A DNA stretch of 64,000 nt from Cacajao melanocephalus (lineage: Eukaryota; Chordata; Mammalia; Primates; Pitheciidae). Location of the stretch: positions 62,001-126,000 of the forward strand of contig CAUYLG010038532.1 of the NCBI GenBank assembly GCA_963573385.1, given 5' to 3'. A program made the translations under genes and the position numbers. This document shows, one piece after another, positions 1 to 11,712 of the stretch (positions within the stretch are counted from its first letter, which is position 1; each line of letters opens with the position of its first letter). A model generated the notes under the pieces. It had not been told where the DNA came from, did not search any database, and saw nothing but the letters and a program-made list of their open reading frames with translations.

Positions 1-162
1 CGGAGAGACAGTTCAAGGCCTGACAGAAATCCAGCTGCCAGGACTGGTGTCTGAGGGTGGAGTTGTGGCAGAGGGGACGGAATATTTGAGAACTGCTAAA
101 ATAAAGCAATTGATGAAAGAGAAAGAGGAAGAGGAATCAAGAGTGACTACTGAAGCCCAGTC
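1..162. other. Unassigned flank sequence
   Basis: I recognise no gene or repeat here. The stretch is purine-rich toward its right end and leads directly into an Alu fragment. Confidence 0.4.
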
Positions 163-352
163 AACATAACAAGACTTTGTCTCTACTAAAAATAAATTAG
201 CCAGGCTTCATGGTGCATGCCTGTAGTCCCAGCTACTCAGGAGGCTAAGGTGGGAGAATCATTTGAGCCTAGGAGGTAGAGCCTGCAGCAAGCTATGATC
301 ACACCACTGGACTCCAGCCTGGGTGACAGAGAGAAATCCTGTCTAAAAAAAG
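163..352 (+). mobile_element. Alu SINE fragment, 5' truncated
   Basis: The sequence begins in the middle of the left Alu monomer (GTCTCTACTAAAAATAAATT) and continues through the right monomer (GTAGTCCCAGCTACTCAGGA, CACTGGACTCCAGCCTGGGT) to a short A-rich tail. The first part of the element is missing. Its divergence suggests an old AluJ or AluS copy. Confidence 0.9.
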
Positions 353-864
353 AGGAGCCTGTTCTGGGTGACTGAGTGGGTCAGGATGGGAGGCAGCAGA
401 ATCCGAAGGTGAAGATCTGGGAAATGCTGACATTTAATGGCGGGCCAAGGAGGCAGAGCCCAGGGAAATCTGACACAAGTAAGCAGAAGAGAGGGAGGAA
501 AACAAGTGAGTATCTTCCAAGAATTAAAAGGAAGTTGACGGGTGATGAATTTAGTTAGACACCAAGAATTTACTTCCAAGAAGAGTTCTGAGTCCTTAAG
601 GAGAGTGTTTTTCCTTGTGATAGAAAAAGTCCTTGTTTTTAGTCTTATTTTTTTGTATTTGTCTTTGTCTCCCAGACTTCACATTTCACTGCCTCACTCA
701 TTTAGAACTGTTTAATTAATTTCTCAATATCTTTGTCTACTCATTACTGCTCCTTGCACACGTAGATGTAATGGGATGGAGGAGGAGGTTCTGCTGATTG
801 GTATTTGCAATGTGCTGAGACTGATGAATGAACCGCTAAACACACTGTCACAATCACCAATAAT
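353..864. other. Unassigned intergenic sequence
   Basis: No coding or repeat signature that I recognise. A short ORF on each strand near 343-579 overlaps the Alu edge and has no family features. Confidence 0.4.
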
Positions 865-1062
865 AGTAGCAACTGACTCAGCCCCCATTTATTGAGCATC
901 TATTATGTACCAGGTGTTCTGTTATGAGTTGCGAAAACATGGCCAATAAACAAGGTGGACACGATGACATTTCTCTTTTACAGAGGGAGAAACTAAGGCT
1001 TGGAAAAGTTAAGTGAGCAGCTGAATATCACATAGCAAATAATAAATGACAGTGGAACATAT
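865..1062 (+). mobile_element. MIR SINE
   Basis: MIR core and tail motifs are readable: ATTTATTGAGCATCTATTAT, then TTTACAGAGGGAGAAACTAA, then a stretch corresponding to AAGTTAAGTGAGCAGCTGAA. This is an ancient mammalian SINE with many mismatches. Confidence 0.75.
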
Positions 1063-2190
1063 GCATATAGCCCTGAGGCAGCCCCCCCAAATTTTCACCT
1101 AAAGACTTCCTTGTCATCTATTCTGATTTGTGAGCAGAGGATGAATTATGTGTGGGACATGGAGAGAGGGGTGAGGGTGGAGCTGAGCAAAGAGGAATAT
1201 AAGAGGACTCAGGTTAGGGAATGACTGTTTCCCAGCCCAATACTCTAAATCATTAGCTGTGCCCTCACACACTTAGCACGGGCTCTTTCAGAAAACCATA
1301 AGCTTGCCATAGGAGAAACTGAACACACTGATGCCAAACTTTTGGCCAGCTTTCTTCCAGAACACAGCTTATAAATCACTCGTTCATTTAGCAAATATTT
1401 ACCAAGCATTGAACTGGGCATACAAGGACAAACAACAAACGAACCAACCAGTGGGTGAGAAAGAGTAGGGTGTCTTCTTGGGTTGTCTCTGAGGAGGGGA
1501 CACTTGGAGAGTGAGAATGGTGGGCAGGGGAGGTGGAGGGCCCTATGGGCAGAGGAGCAGCTTGTCAAAGATCTCTCTTCTCACACTGGGTTTGCACCGT
1601 TCCTCACCTCTTCACCTTGCAAACTCCAACTTATCCCTTAAAAGTCTGGGAAGGTTTGCCTGACCACCAGGGCTGATTTTGCAGATTTCCTGTGGGTTCT
1701 GTGAGTCCTGAATAAATCACTCAGCTGTGAAATACATTGTGCACCCTGTGTGCAGTTCTGTAGTAACAGGTATTTGGAGGTATCCCAGCCTGTCTGCCCC
1801 TAAGTCTGAGCTCTCTGGAGGAATGGTTGGTGGGGAGTCTTCTAGCTCTATGTCCCTAGTACGGGCTCTGAGTAGGTCATTGATAAACACAGTGGAATTA
1901 CTGCAGCATGCTGCAATTCATGTCTAAGGACACATCAGGACCCTTCGGGTGATCTTGGGCAATACTGCCCAGTTAACCACTTTGCAGTTCCTTTTTGTGG
2001 AAAGTAATGGAAAGATTGGAGTCCAGGCTCTGCCAGAGGGACTTGAGCAAATCACTTAAGATTTTGTTTTCCCCTTTTACCCAATGAGAGCGTTAGACCA
2101 ACATTATGGGCCTGGGGTGGTATATGGTTTATCAGAACACATGCCTAGGGCTATGTGTGCAAGAGAAAGTCCAAGTTAGCCTAAAGTTAC
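1063..2190. other. Intergenic sequence without recognised gene
   Basis: No gene or family repeat recognised. It contains the first copy of a 36 bp direct repeat (1703-1738) whose partner is at 4844-4879. ORFs at 1245-1568 (minus) and 1727-1927 (plus) have no recognisable composition or domain. Confidence 0.4.
1703..1738 (+). repeat. Direct repeat A, copy 1
   Basis: A 36 bp segment starting GAGTCCTGAATAAATC matches 4844-4879 with a single mismatch, in the same orientation. I do not recognise the family. Confidence 0.8.
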
Positions 2191-2292
2191 TGCTACTTTT
2201 TGACGTTGTGATTTTTTTGGCAATCGTCAATGGTAAGTAGGATTGATTACTGTGACTCTTCCATGGGCCCTTGAAACTAAAATATATTCCCT
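2191..2292 (+). repeat. Direct repeat B, copy 1
   Basis: About 100 bp beginning TGCTACTTTTTGAC and ending TGAAACTAAAATATATTCCC. It matches 3742-3839 at roughly 85-90 percent by eye, with one 4 bp gap. It may be part of an old LINE. Confidence 0.8.
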
Positions 2293-2559
2293 CTAGTCCA
2301 CATGGAGCAAAGAGACCTTATAGAAGGAAACTAATAAGCACATTTGACGTTTATTTAACTCTGACCTAAAATTGTGTGACATAATACTGCTCTTGTGTGT
2401 GATTCACTTGGAGTTTAATTTTGCAACAAGAACACAGCTCAAAGTGCGTAGTATAAGCTAAAATGGTAGCTAAAATATTTAACATTAGTAAGGAACTTAA
2501 ATTTTTGAACAGATAAAATGATCACATGGCTCAAAAAGGAAAAATGATATAAAAAGTTG

Positions 2560-3720
2560 TACCTTGAGAACCTTGCCCCACTCATGCTTTTACCTGTCCC
2601 ATTTCGTGCCCCCGTGAGTCACAGCATCATTAGTTTCTCATCTGTCCTTCTAAAGCTTTTTAATGCAAATACAAGCACGTGTGGGATTTTGTCAAATGCA
2701 TCTTCAGTATCTACAGAGATTATCACACGTTTTTTTTTTCTCCTTAGGTCTATTTTGATGAACTGTCTTTGCATTCTTAGAATAAGCTGACTTAGTCATG
2801 AAGTATTATGCTTTAGGGACACTGCTGCATTCTGATTGCTCATGTTTTACTTAAGATTTATGCATCAACATTCATGTGTGAGATTCATTTATCATTTCTT
2901 TTTTGTACAGCCTTTGTTATCAGTGTTACACTTGCTTGATAAAAAGAACCTGGAAGTTTTTTCTCTGTTTGTCTAGGCTTAGAAATGGTTGAAATGACGC
3001 TGGAGTCATCCGTCTTCAAAGATTTCGTTTAATTTGATGGAGAAACTTCTAGTTCTTGTGCTTTTATTAGTTCCTTCTTAATTTTCTCTAATTTTTTTCT
3101 ATGAAAATCGGTCTACTTGAATGTTCTAGAGTTGGTTTCAGCAAATTATGTTCACCTAGAAAAGTAGCAATATCTTTCAGATTCATAACTTTATGTACAT
3201 AAAATTGTGCAAAATGGTTTTAAATATCTCCTTGGTTTCTGAATTATCTTCTTCTGGTTACTTATTTTTGTGTTTGTTCTTTCATTCTTGATTTTCAATA
3301 ACACTTACCTATTTTGCTGTTTGGATTCATCCAATGATCCAGTTATTCACTTATCATTTAATTTGCTCTTCCCTCTGTTACTTAACTCATTCGATCCTTT
3401 TATTTCTACTTTCTTCCTTCTGGTTTTCTTTCTGGTTTTTTGTTCCTCTTTTTTTCTATTTTTGGGGGTTCATTCTTAATTTCTTCAATTTCATTCCCTT
3501 TATAAAATTGTTTTAGGCTACGACTATTTTAGGCTATTATTTATGCTTTAGTTCTGTCCTCTAGATTCAGAACCTAATATGTAGCATTTTCATTATCATT
3601 GTTTTCCAGGACTCTACAAATTGGATTTGTAGCCAACTTTGACCCAAAGTTCGTTTAAATGACAACTTTCATAAACTTCTCCAATTTTGTATTAATTTTT
3701 AATTTTACTGTATCGTGAAC
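2560..3720 (-). mobile_element. Degenerate L1 ORF2 remnant, antisense
   Basis: The text resembles antisense L1 ORF2. The segment at 2680-2760 (GATTTTGTCAAATGCATCTT, then a TCTACAGAGATTATCACACG-like stretch) is the familiar reverse-complement L1 reverse-transcriptase region. T-rich L1-like sequence continues to about 3700. All frames are broken, so nothing functional remains. The outer boundaries are approximate. Confidence 0.6.
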
Positions 3721-3741
3721 AGAAAATGGTATCTACATCAT

Positions 3742-3839
3742 TGCTACTTTTTGACATTGTGGTTTTCTTTGCAATGGTCAATGGTAGGATCAATTACTGT
3801 GGCTGTTCCATGGGCACTTGAAACTAAAATATATTCCCT
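3742..3839 (+). repeat. Direct repeat B, copy 2
   Basis: Second copy of the roughly 100 bp segment seen at 2191-2292, in the same orientation and separated from it by the L1 remnant. The matching text includes CATGGGCACTTGAAACTAAA. Confidence 0.8.
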
Positions 3840-4289
3840 ACCTTCAGGACACATAGTACGACATCTATCCATCATATCTACATTTATGCTTATATCGCTT
3901 AGGTCTTTCTATATCTTTATTCATTCACGGTCAAATTGATTTGAGAGGATGGGCTGCTTTTTCGACACTGAGATGGGAGAGGCTGAGGAGGAGCCAGTTC
4001 CTGGGGAGGAGTGGAGTGTGGAGAAGTCACAAGGTCATCTCCAATCAAACATCACTCTAGCCATAAAGAAAGCCCCCTGCCCCAAAATTCAACAGGTCTT
4101 TATTTTCTAATTTTTATTGGTACTATTTGAAAGGAGGAAGAACCAACTTTTTATTCAATGATAATTTTTTATTGTTTTCTGACTTTCCCATAAATAAATT
4201 TTGTCTCCCAAATCAAGTTGGAAAATTCAGTCCTCCTTTTATATCTCTATGATGGGTAGGACAAAGTCCTACTCATGGCTTAATGGGGG

Positions 4290-4515
4290 GATTTTAAGTG
4301 GTGATGTTGGTAATAATTACACCTAAGCACTTACTATGAGACAAGTTCATACTTCATATGTTTTAGATTATTTAATTCTTACATCAATGTTAACACCACC
4401 ATTTTACAATTTTTTTTAAAAAAAGTAAGGCACATGGATGTAAAATAACTTGCCCAGGTTCAGAGTGGTAGTGAGAGACAGAGCCAGGACCCCAGCCTGA
4501 GCCACTGTGCTCTAT
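4290..4515 (+). mobile_element. MIR SINE
   Basis: Readable MIR features: a degenerate AAGCACTTACTATGAGACAA start, CACCACCATTTTACAATTTT in the middle, AACTTGCCCAGGTTCAGAGT, and a tail reading GAGCCAGGACCCCAGCCTGA. A T/A-run expansion interrupts the centre. Confidence 0.75.
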
Positions 4516-4519
4516 TGCT

Positions 4520-6529
4520 TCTTTTAGAGATCAGCCCACCCACTGGCTTCACTACATGTGTGAATAAACAGAGACTTGAGTCTGCTAGCAAGCTGCCAGC
4601 AGAGCTAAAACTAGGCCCCTGGTATTTGGACCTTTATCCAGAGCCTTCCTGCTGTGCAGCACTGCCCCTTACTATGCACAGAAGCTGTATTTGTGGTAGC
4701 AAGAGGTTGTCATTTGCTGGATGACATGAGTTAGTGGTTTAATAGCAACCCCTGTCTACCTCACCCCAGAGGGCTGCAGAGCCAACACCATAGAAAATAT
4801 AAAGATGATATAATCAAATGCTGTCAAATAATGCATACTTTTTGAGTCCTGAATAAATCATTCAGCTGTGAAATACATTCACGTTTAATATTACTAGGAT
4901 GCGTAAAATGAATTAGGATTGGGGGGATTGTAAGCAAAGAAAACTAAAATTCCACAAGAGCTAAATCCTAGGTGGGAAGACTTGTATTTTTTCTAAGTAC
5001 CTCCTCTCTCTCCAGTTCCCATGCACATGACCTTCATTCTTTGTTTATAGATTGTGGGTGTCACCCTTGGAAACAGGCACTTTCCCAGAACAAGTAAGAA
5101 CTAATGTTAGCCAATAGAAGAGAATACTAGTCAGAGAATACTAGCCATTAAAATACAGTGCATAAAGGGATGAGCTGCTTGTGTTTATCTCCGAGTCCAG
5201 CTCGCAGAGTCGTTCTCTGTTGCCAAAAGTGATCTAACATCTCCCTGAATAGCTTGGCTTCAGATGGTAAGATTTTCTTTGTATTTTCGTTCCATTCCAC
5301 ATTCATTCCAGTAATTATGAAAAAAAGAAAGAAGTTTACGACATATTCAGGGAGACTGACCCAGTGTATCAACTTTACTAAGAAAGGACATAATGGTTTT
5401 GGCAAGATAAGAGTATTTCATTTGGAAATTCCAAAGACATCCTATCCCAATGGAATTACTTGACTCGCCAAAAATCAAAGTTGTTTAGCTGGCTGGGGCA
5501 GGGACCTAAGCCAGATGACTAAGGGTGACACTCCTGGACAACCCACACAAGAGGCTTTCAGAAAGGGATTCTGATGCTGCGGCTGGTAGTAGTGTTCCAC
5601 CTGCATTCATTCACGATGAGCCAGCAAGGTGGGATCAACAGCAAGCCCCAGAAACTCTGGCCCTCTAGTGACACAGAGTCTCTGTGAGGTATGGGAACAG
5701 AAACAGTGGTCTTTCTCTCAAATCGTGACACTATAAAGTAGTCCCACTACCTGCCTGCTTTTGGCCCTACAGTAGAAACTGAATAAAATGCATTCCTATT
5801 ATCTTAAAGACCAAATTGACTCCCAAGCCCTCTAATCTTAGTATGTGGTAAATGCCAGATTAAGATGAAAGCAGCTGAAAATTTGGGATGAATTTCTTGG
5901 AGAAATTCTAGAATTTCCATTCCCAGTTCTCCTAGTTTTCATTTCAAACAAGATTCTGAAATGGTTTCCTTGTGGTTCAGCTCAGATTCAGAAAATTACT
6001 TCATTGGTGTCTCCAGCCCCTTTGGCCTAAATGTTCTTACTTGCAAAGAAGATTCCACATAAAAGGAAGTGCAGCCAGTTCATGCTTAACCACAGCAACT
6101 CCTTTACACCAAATGAGAAAGTTGGGCTGGGTGGGAAAATGGCTGAAAATGGTGAGTTTTGCATGAAACTCAGTGAAGGTATTGTTTGAAAACCAGAGAA
6201 CCCCAGAACCTTAAATTTCATGGGCCTCCAAGATCATTTACTTCAAACCATACATCTAATTGGGTCAAAAATGAATAAATAAAAAACGATCTCTGATCTG
6301 TATTGCAAGCAGGTTTCTCTTCCCACAGAGGAACACAGTTAACCGTAGGACATCTATGACCTATATGTCACTGGAATCCACCCTTACTTGGTAAAGGGAA
6401 CATTAGCAAACCATCTTAGTCATGGTCATTTGTTTACAAAGAACAGAAAACCACTCAATTTTTAAATCATTTTTTAAAGAGTTTATTGGAAGGAAAGCAC
6501 AGGTTTCAGGGGAAGTAGAAAGACAGATG
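4520..6529. other. Intergenic sequence without recognised gene
   Basis: About 2 kb with no gene or confident repeat, apart from direct-repeat A copy 2. Several 60-85 codon ORFs lie on both strands, none with a signal peptide, a domain or a splice-consistent partner. Near 6200-6260 a short stretch resembles an old MIR-like SINE. Confidence 0.4.
4844..4879 (+). repeat. Direct repeat A, copy 2
   Basis: 36 bp matching 1703-1738 with one mismatch (ATCATTC here, ATCACTC there), same orientation, about 3.1 kb away. Confidence 0.8.
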
Positions 6530-6617
6530 CTCGCTCGCTCTCTCTCTCCCTCCCTCCCGCTCCCCCCCATCCTCCCCTTTTCCTCCTCTCCTGCCTCTGT
6601 TTCTCCCTGTAACTCAT
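6530..6617 (+). repeat. Pyrimidine-rich low-complexity tract
   Basis: Nearly pure C/T on the plus strand, starting with CTCGCTCGCTCTCTCTCTCC and running into runs of C and TCC. It yields low-complexity ORFs on both strands that should not be read as genes. Confidence 0.85.
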
Positions 6618-6679
6618 GCCTTTCTCTCACTTTTGTAGCTTCTACTTCATTATGATTTTTTGGCTCTGACATACAACAG

Positions 6680-6705
6680 TTTTTGTTTTGTTTTGTTTTG
6701 TTTTG
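6680..6705 (+). repeat. (TTTTG)n microsatellite
   Basis: Five consecutive TTTTG units, probably polymorphic in length. Confidence 0.9.
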
Positions 6706-6719
6706 ATTCCTGTTTTTTT

Positions 6720-7879
6720 GCGTGTCCCCTCATTTTTGTCATCGTATTTTAAAACCAAAGCCATGGGAATTGGTTTTCAGCAATGGACACCTGACCTGAC
6801 CAAAGCCAATAAATCATGAGACTCTTGCTGAGACTTCAGAGAGGTGGGATGTGGATAGGGGAGGACATGAGGCTGGAGCTGCCAAAGCCATTCTTCCCCT
6901 GTGAAGCGCAAGACGAAGGCCAACACAGCAGAAAGGGCGAAGGGCTGGAAAGAAGCTAAGTCCTGATGAGGTCTGAATCCCAGCTGTCTGTAAGACCAGT
7001 CCTGCTTGCGATTCGAGAACAAATCACTTTATTTCTTGCCTACGTCATCCATTAATACAGCTGTCAGCCTTGGATTTGCCATTGAGTCAACTCCATTTCT
7101 CCACCTGGCCTTGTGCTCCAGTTTCCCAAGTAGCCTGCTTAAGAAGGATGTGCTTAGGGAGAACTGCAGTTTAATTTCTAGTATAGTCTTTCCAGGGTAA
7201 ATGGGGGCAGAGGAGGAAAAAATAATCAACTTCCTCCATTTATATTCATTAATCAGAGCCCTTGATCTGACAGTTAGCCTAATCATATTTCTACTGTCCT
7301 GTCTTCACTAAGGTCATGAATGTCAAAATATAAAATATCAAAGTAAGCAGAAGTCATTTCAAACTTCATAAATAATGCTTGTGATTTTTTTCATATGCAA
7401 GTGTAATGAAAACTTAGAAAATGATGTGTGCATTTCATAGTTATTCTCTTGTGGACGTGCCAACTTAAAACTGAAGGCTATATTTAATGACTTAGAGGTT
7501 CAAATTTAAGTCATAAATGAAATTGCACCTGGTAAACTGTACTTTACATTCTGCTTCTTCATTATGAGACCATATAACCCAATTATTTGACATAGAAATA
7601 GCTCTACTTTAATAAGTTATGACGCAATTAATCTTTCACCTCACCTCGTTTCAAGACATCCAACTTAACTGCACCACAAAAAAATCTCAGACTCAGAACT
7701 CCTTTCTTTGTCAAGAATTATATTAGTGAAGTTGTTCATTGCTTCAATTAAAACTTACATTTGTTTAGAAAGGGCAAGAGCATAACTTTCACATATATCA
7801 GTTTAAGTTCCACATCTAACATTGTACAGGAATAAACCAGATTCCACCAACTTTCTATGTTGACCCACAGGCAGTGCAG
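6720..7879. other. Intergenic sequence without recognised gene
   Basis: No gene recognised. The 6777-7286 interval has two minus-strand ORFs of 81 and 85 codons and a plus-strand ORF of 64 codons, with no protein-family features. Confidence 0.4.
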
Positions 7880-8130
7880 ATTGCATCCTGGGAAGAACAA
7901 GGGCCTGGCTCCGTCCCAGCTCTACATACTAGCTGTATGGCCTTAGCAGGTTGTGTATAATCTCTCTAAGCCTCTGTTTCTTCACATATGAAGTACTGAC
8001 CGTATACTTTATAGATAGTAATAACAACCTTATAGCTTTATTGGGGTCATGAAATGAGGTGGTATCTGTAATGCACGTAATAGACACTCAGTGTTGGTTA
8101 CCAGCTTCTGCTTAAGGTAATAATTGCCCT
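7880..8130 (-). mobile_element. MIR SINE, reverse orientation
   Basis: Reverse-complement MIR text: GGCTCCGTCCCAGCTCTACA, CTAGCTGTATGGCCTTAGCA, then CTCTAAGCCTCTGTTTCTTC and a tail with AATAGACACTCAGTGTTGGT. Diverged but continuous. Confidence 0.8.
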
Positions 8131-8269
8131 TCATAATAGAAACACTCATAATTCATAAATGCCCATTTCCTACCAGTTGTCAACATACATGCTATGTTGC
8201 TGTAAACCTTGCATAGTTATAAAATTAAATTTCCATCTTTCATGAATTGAAATGTTAATGTCCTGCTAA

Positions 8270-8400
8270 AGCTACTGAAATGTCTGATTCTGCCACTGAC
8301 TGGTTGTATAACTTGGGACAAACATGTAATCAATGTGTAGCTTTGCTTCTGTGTTTGTAAAATGACAAGATTGGACTGTTCTAAATGAATTTTAGTGTCT
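8270..8400 (-). mobile_element. MIR-like SINE fragment, reverse orientation
   Basis: GATTCTGCCACTGACTGGTT followed by TTCTGTGTTTGTAAAATGAC and a TTGGACTG-type tail matches the common reverse MIR layout. Only the central and tail parts remain. Confidence 0.65.
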
Positions 8401-8581
8401 CTTCCCACTCCACTATTCTTCTCTCTGAGTCTTATATGTCAGTTAAATGGCTGTTTAATATATACGAGTCATCATGGGATAACTGCATGTTCATTTTAAA
8501 GAAACCCATATTCCTCTCAGAGGAAGAAAAACTGTTGACACCTAAAATTAGTCTCTCAAAATAATATTACCTCATGAAAAA

Positions 8582-8709
8582 GAGGTGGTGGTAGTACAAT
8601 TCATGCTCAGATTTTGTAATTTGGGAAATGCCTAAAATTGAGAGCTGTAAGAGGTGATGACAGAACAATTCACATGCTTACATTTTGTAATTTTGGAAAT
8701 CTCTAAAAA
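8582..8709 (+). repeat. Tandem duplication, period about 69 bp
   Basis: Two adjacent copies start at 8582 (GAGGTGGTGGTAGTACAATT) and 8651 (GAGGTGATGACAGAACAATT). Both continue through ATTTTGTAATTT to CTAAAA. Identity is about 80 percent, so this is an old local duplication. Confidence 0.75.
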
Positions 8710-8739
8710 TTATTTTCAAAAGTAGAAAGTGAAATTGAA

Positions 8740-10500
8740 GTTAGGGACATAGAGATAGTCAAAGAAAAGTGTGTAGCAGAACATACCGCTAGGTTTACAA
8801 TTTGCAACTCCATAGATAAGCCTCCAAACTCGTTTCCTTAGTTATTGGAAATCCTTAATGACTGACATATTTCTATTTTTCTGGAAATGCAAAACAGACC
8901 TGTGTAATTAAGTATTCTTTTGGTATTTATTTTGAAACCAACTATGCATTTCTTGGCCTCTTCACATACAAATAATGCCAATGCCTACACAATTCCACGG
9001 AATTCTTGTGCAGTTCTCACTCGCTCTGCCCATTTTTTTTCTTACCGTCCTCTCCATTACTTCGCAAATGGTGAACATTTCAGAAATAACAAGCCCATTA
9101 GAAGAAGTCTCTGCGTGTTCGCCTATAAGGCATGAGAGGAAAAATTCAAAAGATGAAATCTGCATAAAAGTGGGAAAGGGAGCAGAAATGAAATTTCTAA
9201 TGGACATAGCAATGCAAGAAAGCGCTGTGCATGAAGAACCCAGCTTCTCTCTGACAGATGGTATGCCGTGCATGCAGCTAGCGGGGCAGCGTTCAGGGGC
9301 TTGCTCCATTGCAAATACAGAAACAATAAAAATGCTTATTGATTCTTAAAGAGATGTGTAATTAAGTATGGCATTCCAACTGATAGAGGTTTACCAAGGC
9401 AGAACAGCCAGATTTGAGGGGTTCTAATATAGGATACTGTTTAATTTATTTAAATGTCATTCCTAGAATGGTAAAACTTTAAGAACTTCAGTTTGTCTGT
9501 ATGTATGTCTCCGTGTCTGTGGGTTTATGTCTGTGTGCGCACGTGTGAACACAATTGTACCTACGGCTTTACGTGGTGCATACCCATTTGAAATTTTCTT
9601 GGAGCTTAGAAAAGCAAAGTTTGAAACCTTTATACTCAGTTGCCTTGGGCAAGCAAGAAAAATATCTGTCAAGACTCAGGTCTTGCTGTTAAGGCTGGAG
9701 TTGAGAAATGCCCTCCAAATGCCTTCAAGTCAACATTAGCTATGACAGAAGCAAGACTATTATTTAACAGTAGCAGCAAACGTCAAAAACAAACTGTGCC
9801 TGGCATTTTGACAAGACACTATTGAAAGAGAACCACTTTTTCAGCACTTGTGTAACCATGGGGGAGAATCGACAATTAATATCCTGAGGTCTGGTAATAG
9901 GATTTCCAGGCTGCTTGGTGGTTTCCTTCTGATACAAATGAAAGGAGTAGGCAAGTGGAGGACATGGGCAAAAATAATCCGAAACAATGAGGCCTGGAGA
10001 AAAGGACTGATACATCAGAAATCAGGTACCTTGTGGCTAATTAAAATGTAACTCCTCCCTCAGGAGACTGCACTCTCATGGTGGTGACACTATAAAGTAT
10101 GAGGACAGAGCCATCAACCCTAGGTGAAAATACGATGCTGACAAAACCTATCTCCTACCTCCCACCTCCTTTCCTCGCTCTCCAGAAGCCTCGTGCCACC
10201 CCACCGAGCTTCCCTCCATGGAAGCAGCCCCTGCCTGACCTGGCCAAACCCTCAGCCCTGCCATCAATCAATTAATCAGGATAATAACCACCAGCCAGTT
10301 TCTTTCCTACATCCTTAGGAACTTGCTCCCTGTTAACTAACTGATGAGCGCAGTTGTGGCAAGGTATCACCAGGCAGTGATTCGTGTACTGTGCTTCCCC
10401 TCAATCTGACAGAAACATTAGGGAAGCAACCTAATCCAAAGAAAATGACAATGTGCTGGCTCCACACTCATGCTTTGAAGTGAATGAGAAGAGAGGGAAA
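8740..10500. other. Intergenic sequence without recognised gene
   Basis: No family repeat or gene that I can name. The longest ORF (8975-9349, plus, 124 codons) overlaps minus-strand ORFs of 115 and 67 codons. The plus frame starts with a hydrophobic stretch, but I see no homology or regulatory context. A TG-rich stretch lies near 9495-9547. Confidence 0.4.
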
Positions 10501-10504
10501 GGAA

Positions 10505-10700
10505 CTAATATTCAATTGGAGCTAAGCCTTTGAAATGTTATCACATTTAATGTTCACAGCCCTCAGACAAAGGTAGTATTGTGTCTCCATCTTATAGGCA
10601 GAAACCTGAAGTTTAGAAATCATGAAAAACGTGCCCAGCGTCCCAGTCTGTAACTCACCCAGAGTTAAGGCCTGCATTATCTCACTCCCACAACTGACTC
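10505..10700 (+). mobile_element. MIR SINE
   Basis: Degenerate MIR: TTATCACATTTAATGTTCAC, TCCATCTTATAGGCAGAAAC, GAAAAACGTGCCCAGCGTCC and ACCCAGAGTTAAGGCCTGCA follow the expected order. Confidence 0.7.
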
Positions 10701-11390
10701 TTCCCTGGCTCTCTCCACCACAACCCAAGATCACACCTTGATCAGACTCAGAATGTTCTTTTTCAATAAGAGCCTGACAATGATGCTGCTTAAAAAGGGA
10801 ACACCATGAACTGTGGTGGGTGGGGCAGTCTAACTTGCAGGCCTCCTAAAAGGAATCCCCATGGGCAGCTGTAGATCCTGCCTGAGCAGACACATGCCCT
10901 GCCTGAGAAGAAAGATGAGTGTAGGTTTTACAGGAGCCATTTAAATCCTCAAAAAGAAGCCAATCCTTATGTTTTAAAAGTCCCCCCTTCTACCCACTTC
11001 CTCTACCTGAGACCTTTACTACCCCTAGACCAGACTTTCGGTTCTTGAGAGTACATGCGCATATCTGTCCACATGGGTTTCCTGTCCATCACATCCAAGG
11101 AGAAAGACCTTGGCCTCCTCCAGCTAGGTCTGCCCCTTCCTTCGAACCCCATCGGCACCTGTGCCCACACCTTTCAGAGCTTTCCTCACCAGTGTTAACA
11201 CTCTGCTCTTCCTCTTACAGAAAGCACCATCAATAGAGTCCAGGCACATGACTCCCACAAAACTGGCACTTACATAGTATGGGTCACATAAAAAATGTGA
11301 CAGCACCCAGCACAATCATTCATACAGACTTCTCTCACACTAAACCTTTTGACAAGGTGAGAGGTCAAAACCTGTGAAAACTGTCTCTTT

Positions 11391-11712
11391 ATAGCTGCAC
11401 GCAGTGGCTCACTCCTGAAATCCCAGCACTTTGGGAGGCTGAGGCAGAAGGATTGCTTGATCCCAGGAGTTTGAGACCAGCCTGGGCAACATAGCGAAAC
11501 CCCACATCAACAAAAAACTAGTACTCTACAAAAAGTAAACAAAATTAGCCAGGCATGCGCCTGAGGTCCCATCTACTAGGGAGGCTGAGGTAGGAGGACT
11601 GCTTCCCCCGGCTGAAGGTTGAGGCTGTAGTGAGCCATGATCACACAACTGCACCACTGCACTCCAGCCTGGGTATCAGGGGAAGACTCCATCTCTTAAA
11701 AAAAAACCACCA
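11391..11712 (+). mobile_element. Alu SINE, near full length, old subfamily
   Basis: Starts near GCACGCAGTGGCTCACTCCT, passes GGAGGCTGAGGCAGAAGGAT and GACCAGCCTGGGCAACATAG, has an A-rich middle linker, and ends CTGCACTCCAGCCTGGGTAT plus an A-rich tail. Its many substitutions fit AluJ. Confidence 0.93.

Noticed and set aside
6403..6672. Opposed ORFs of 89 and 77 codons
   Set aside because: Low-complexity products of the polypyrimidine tract on either strand.
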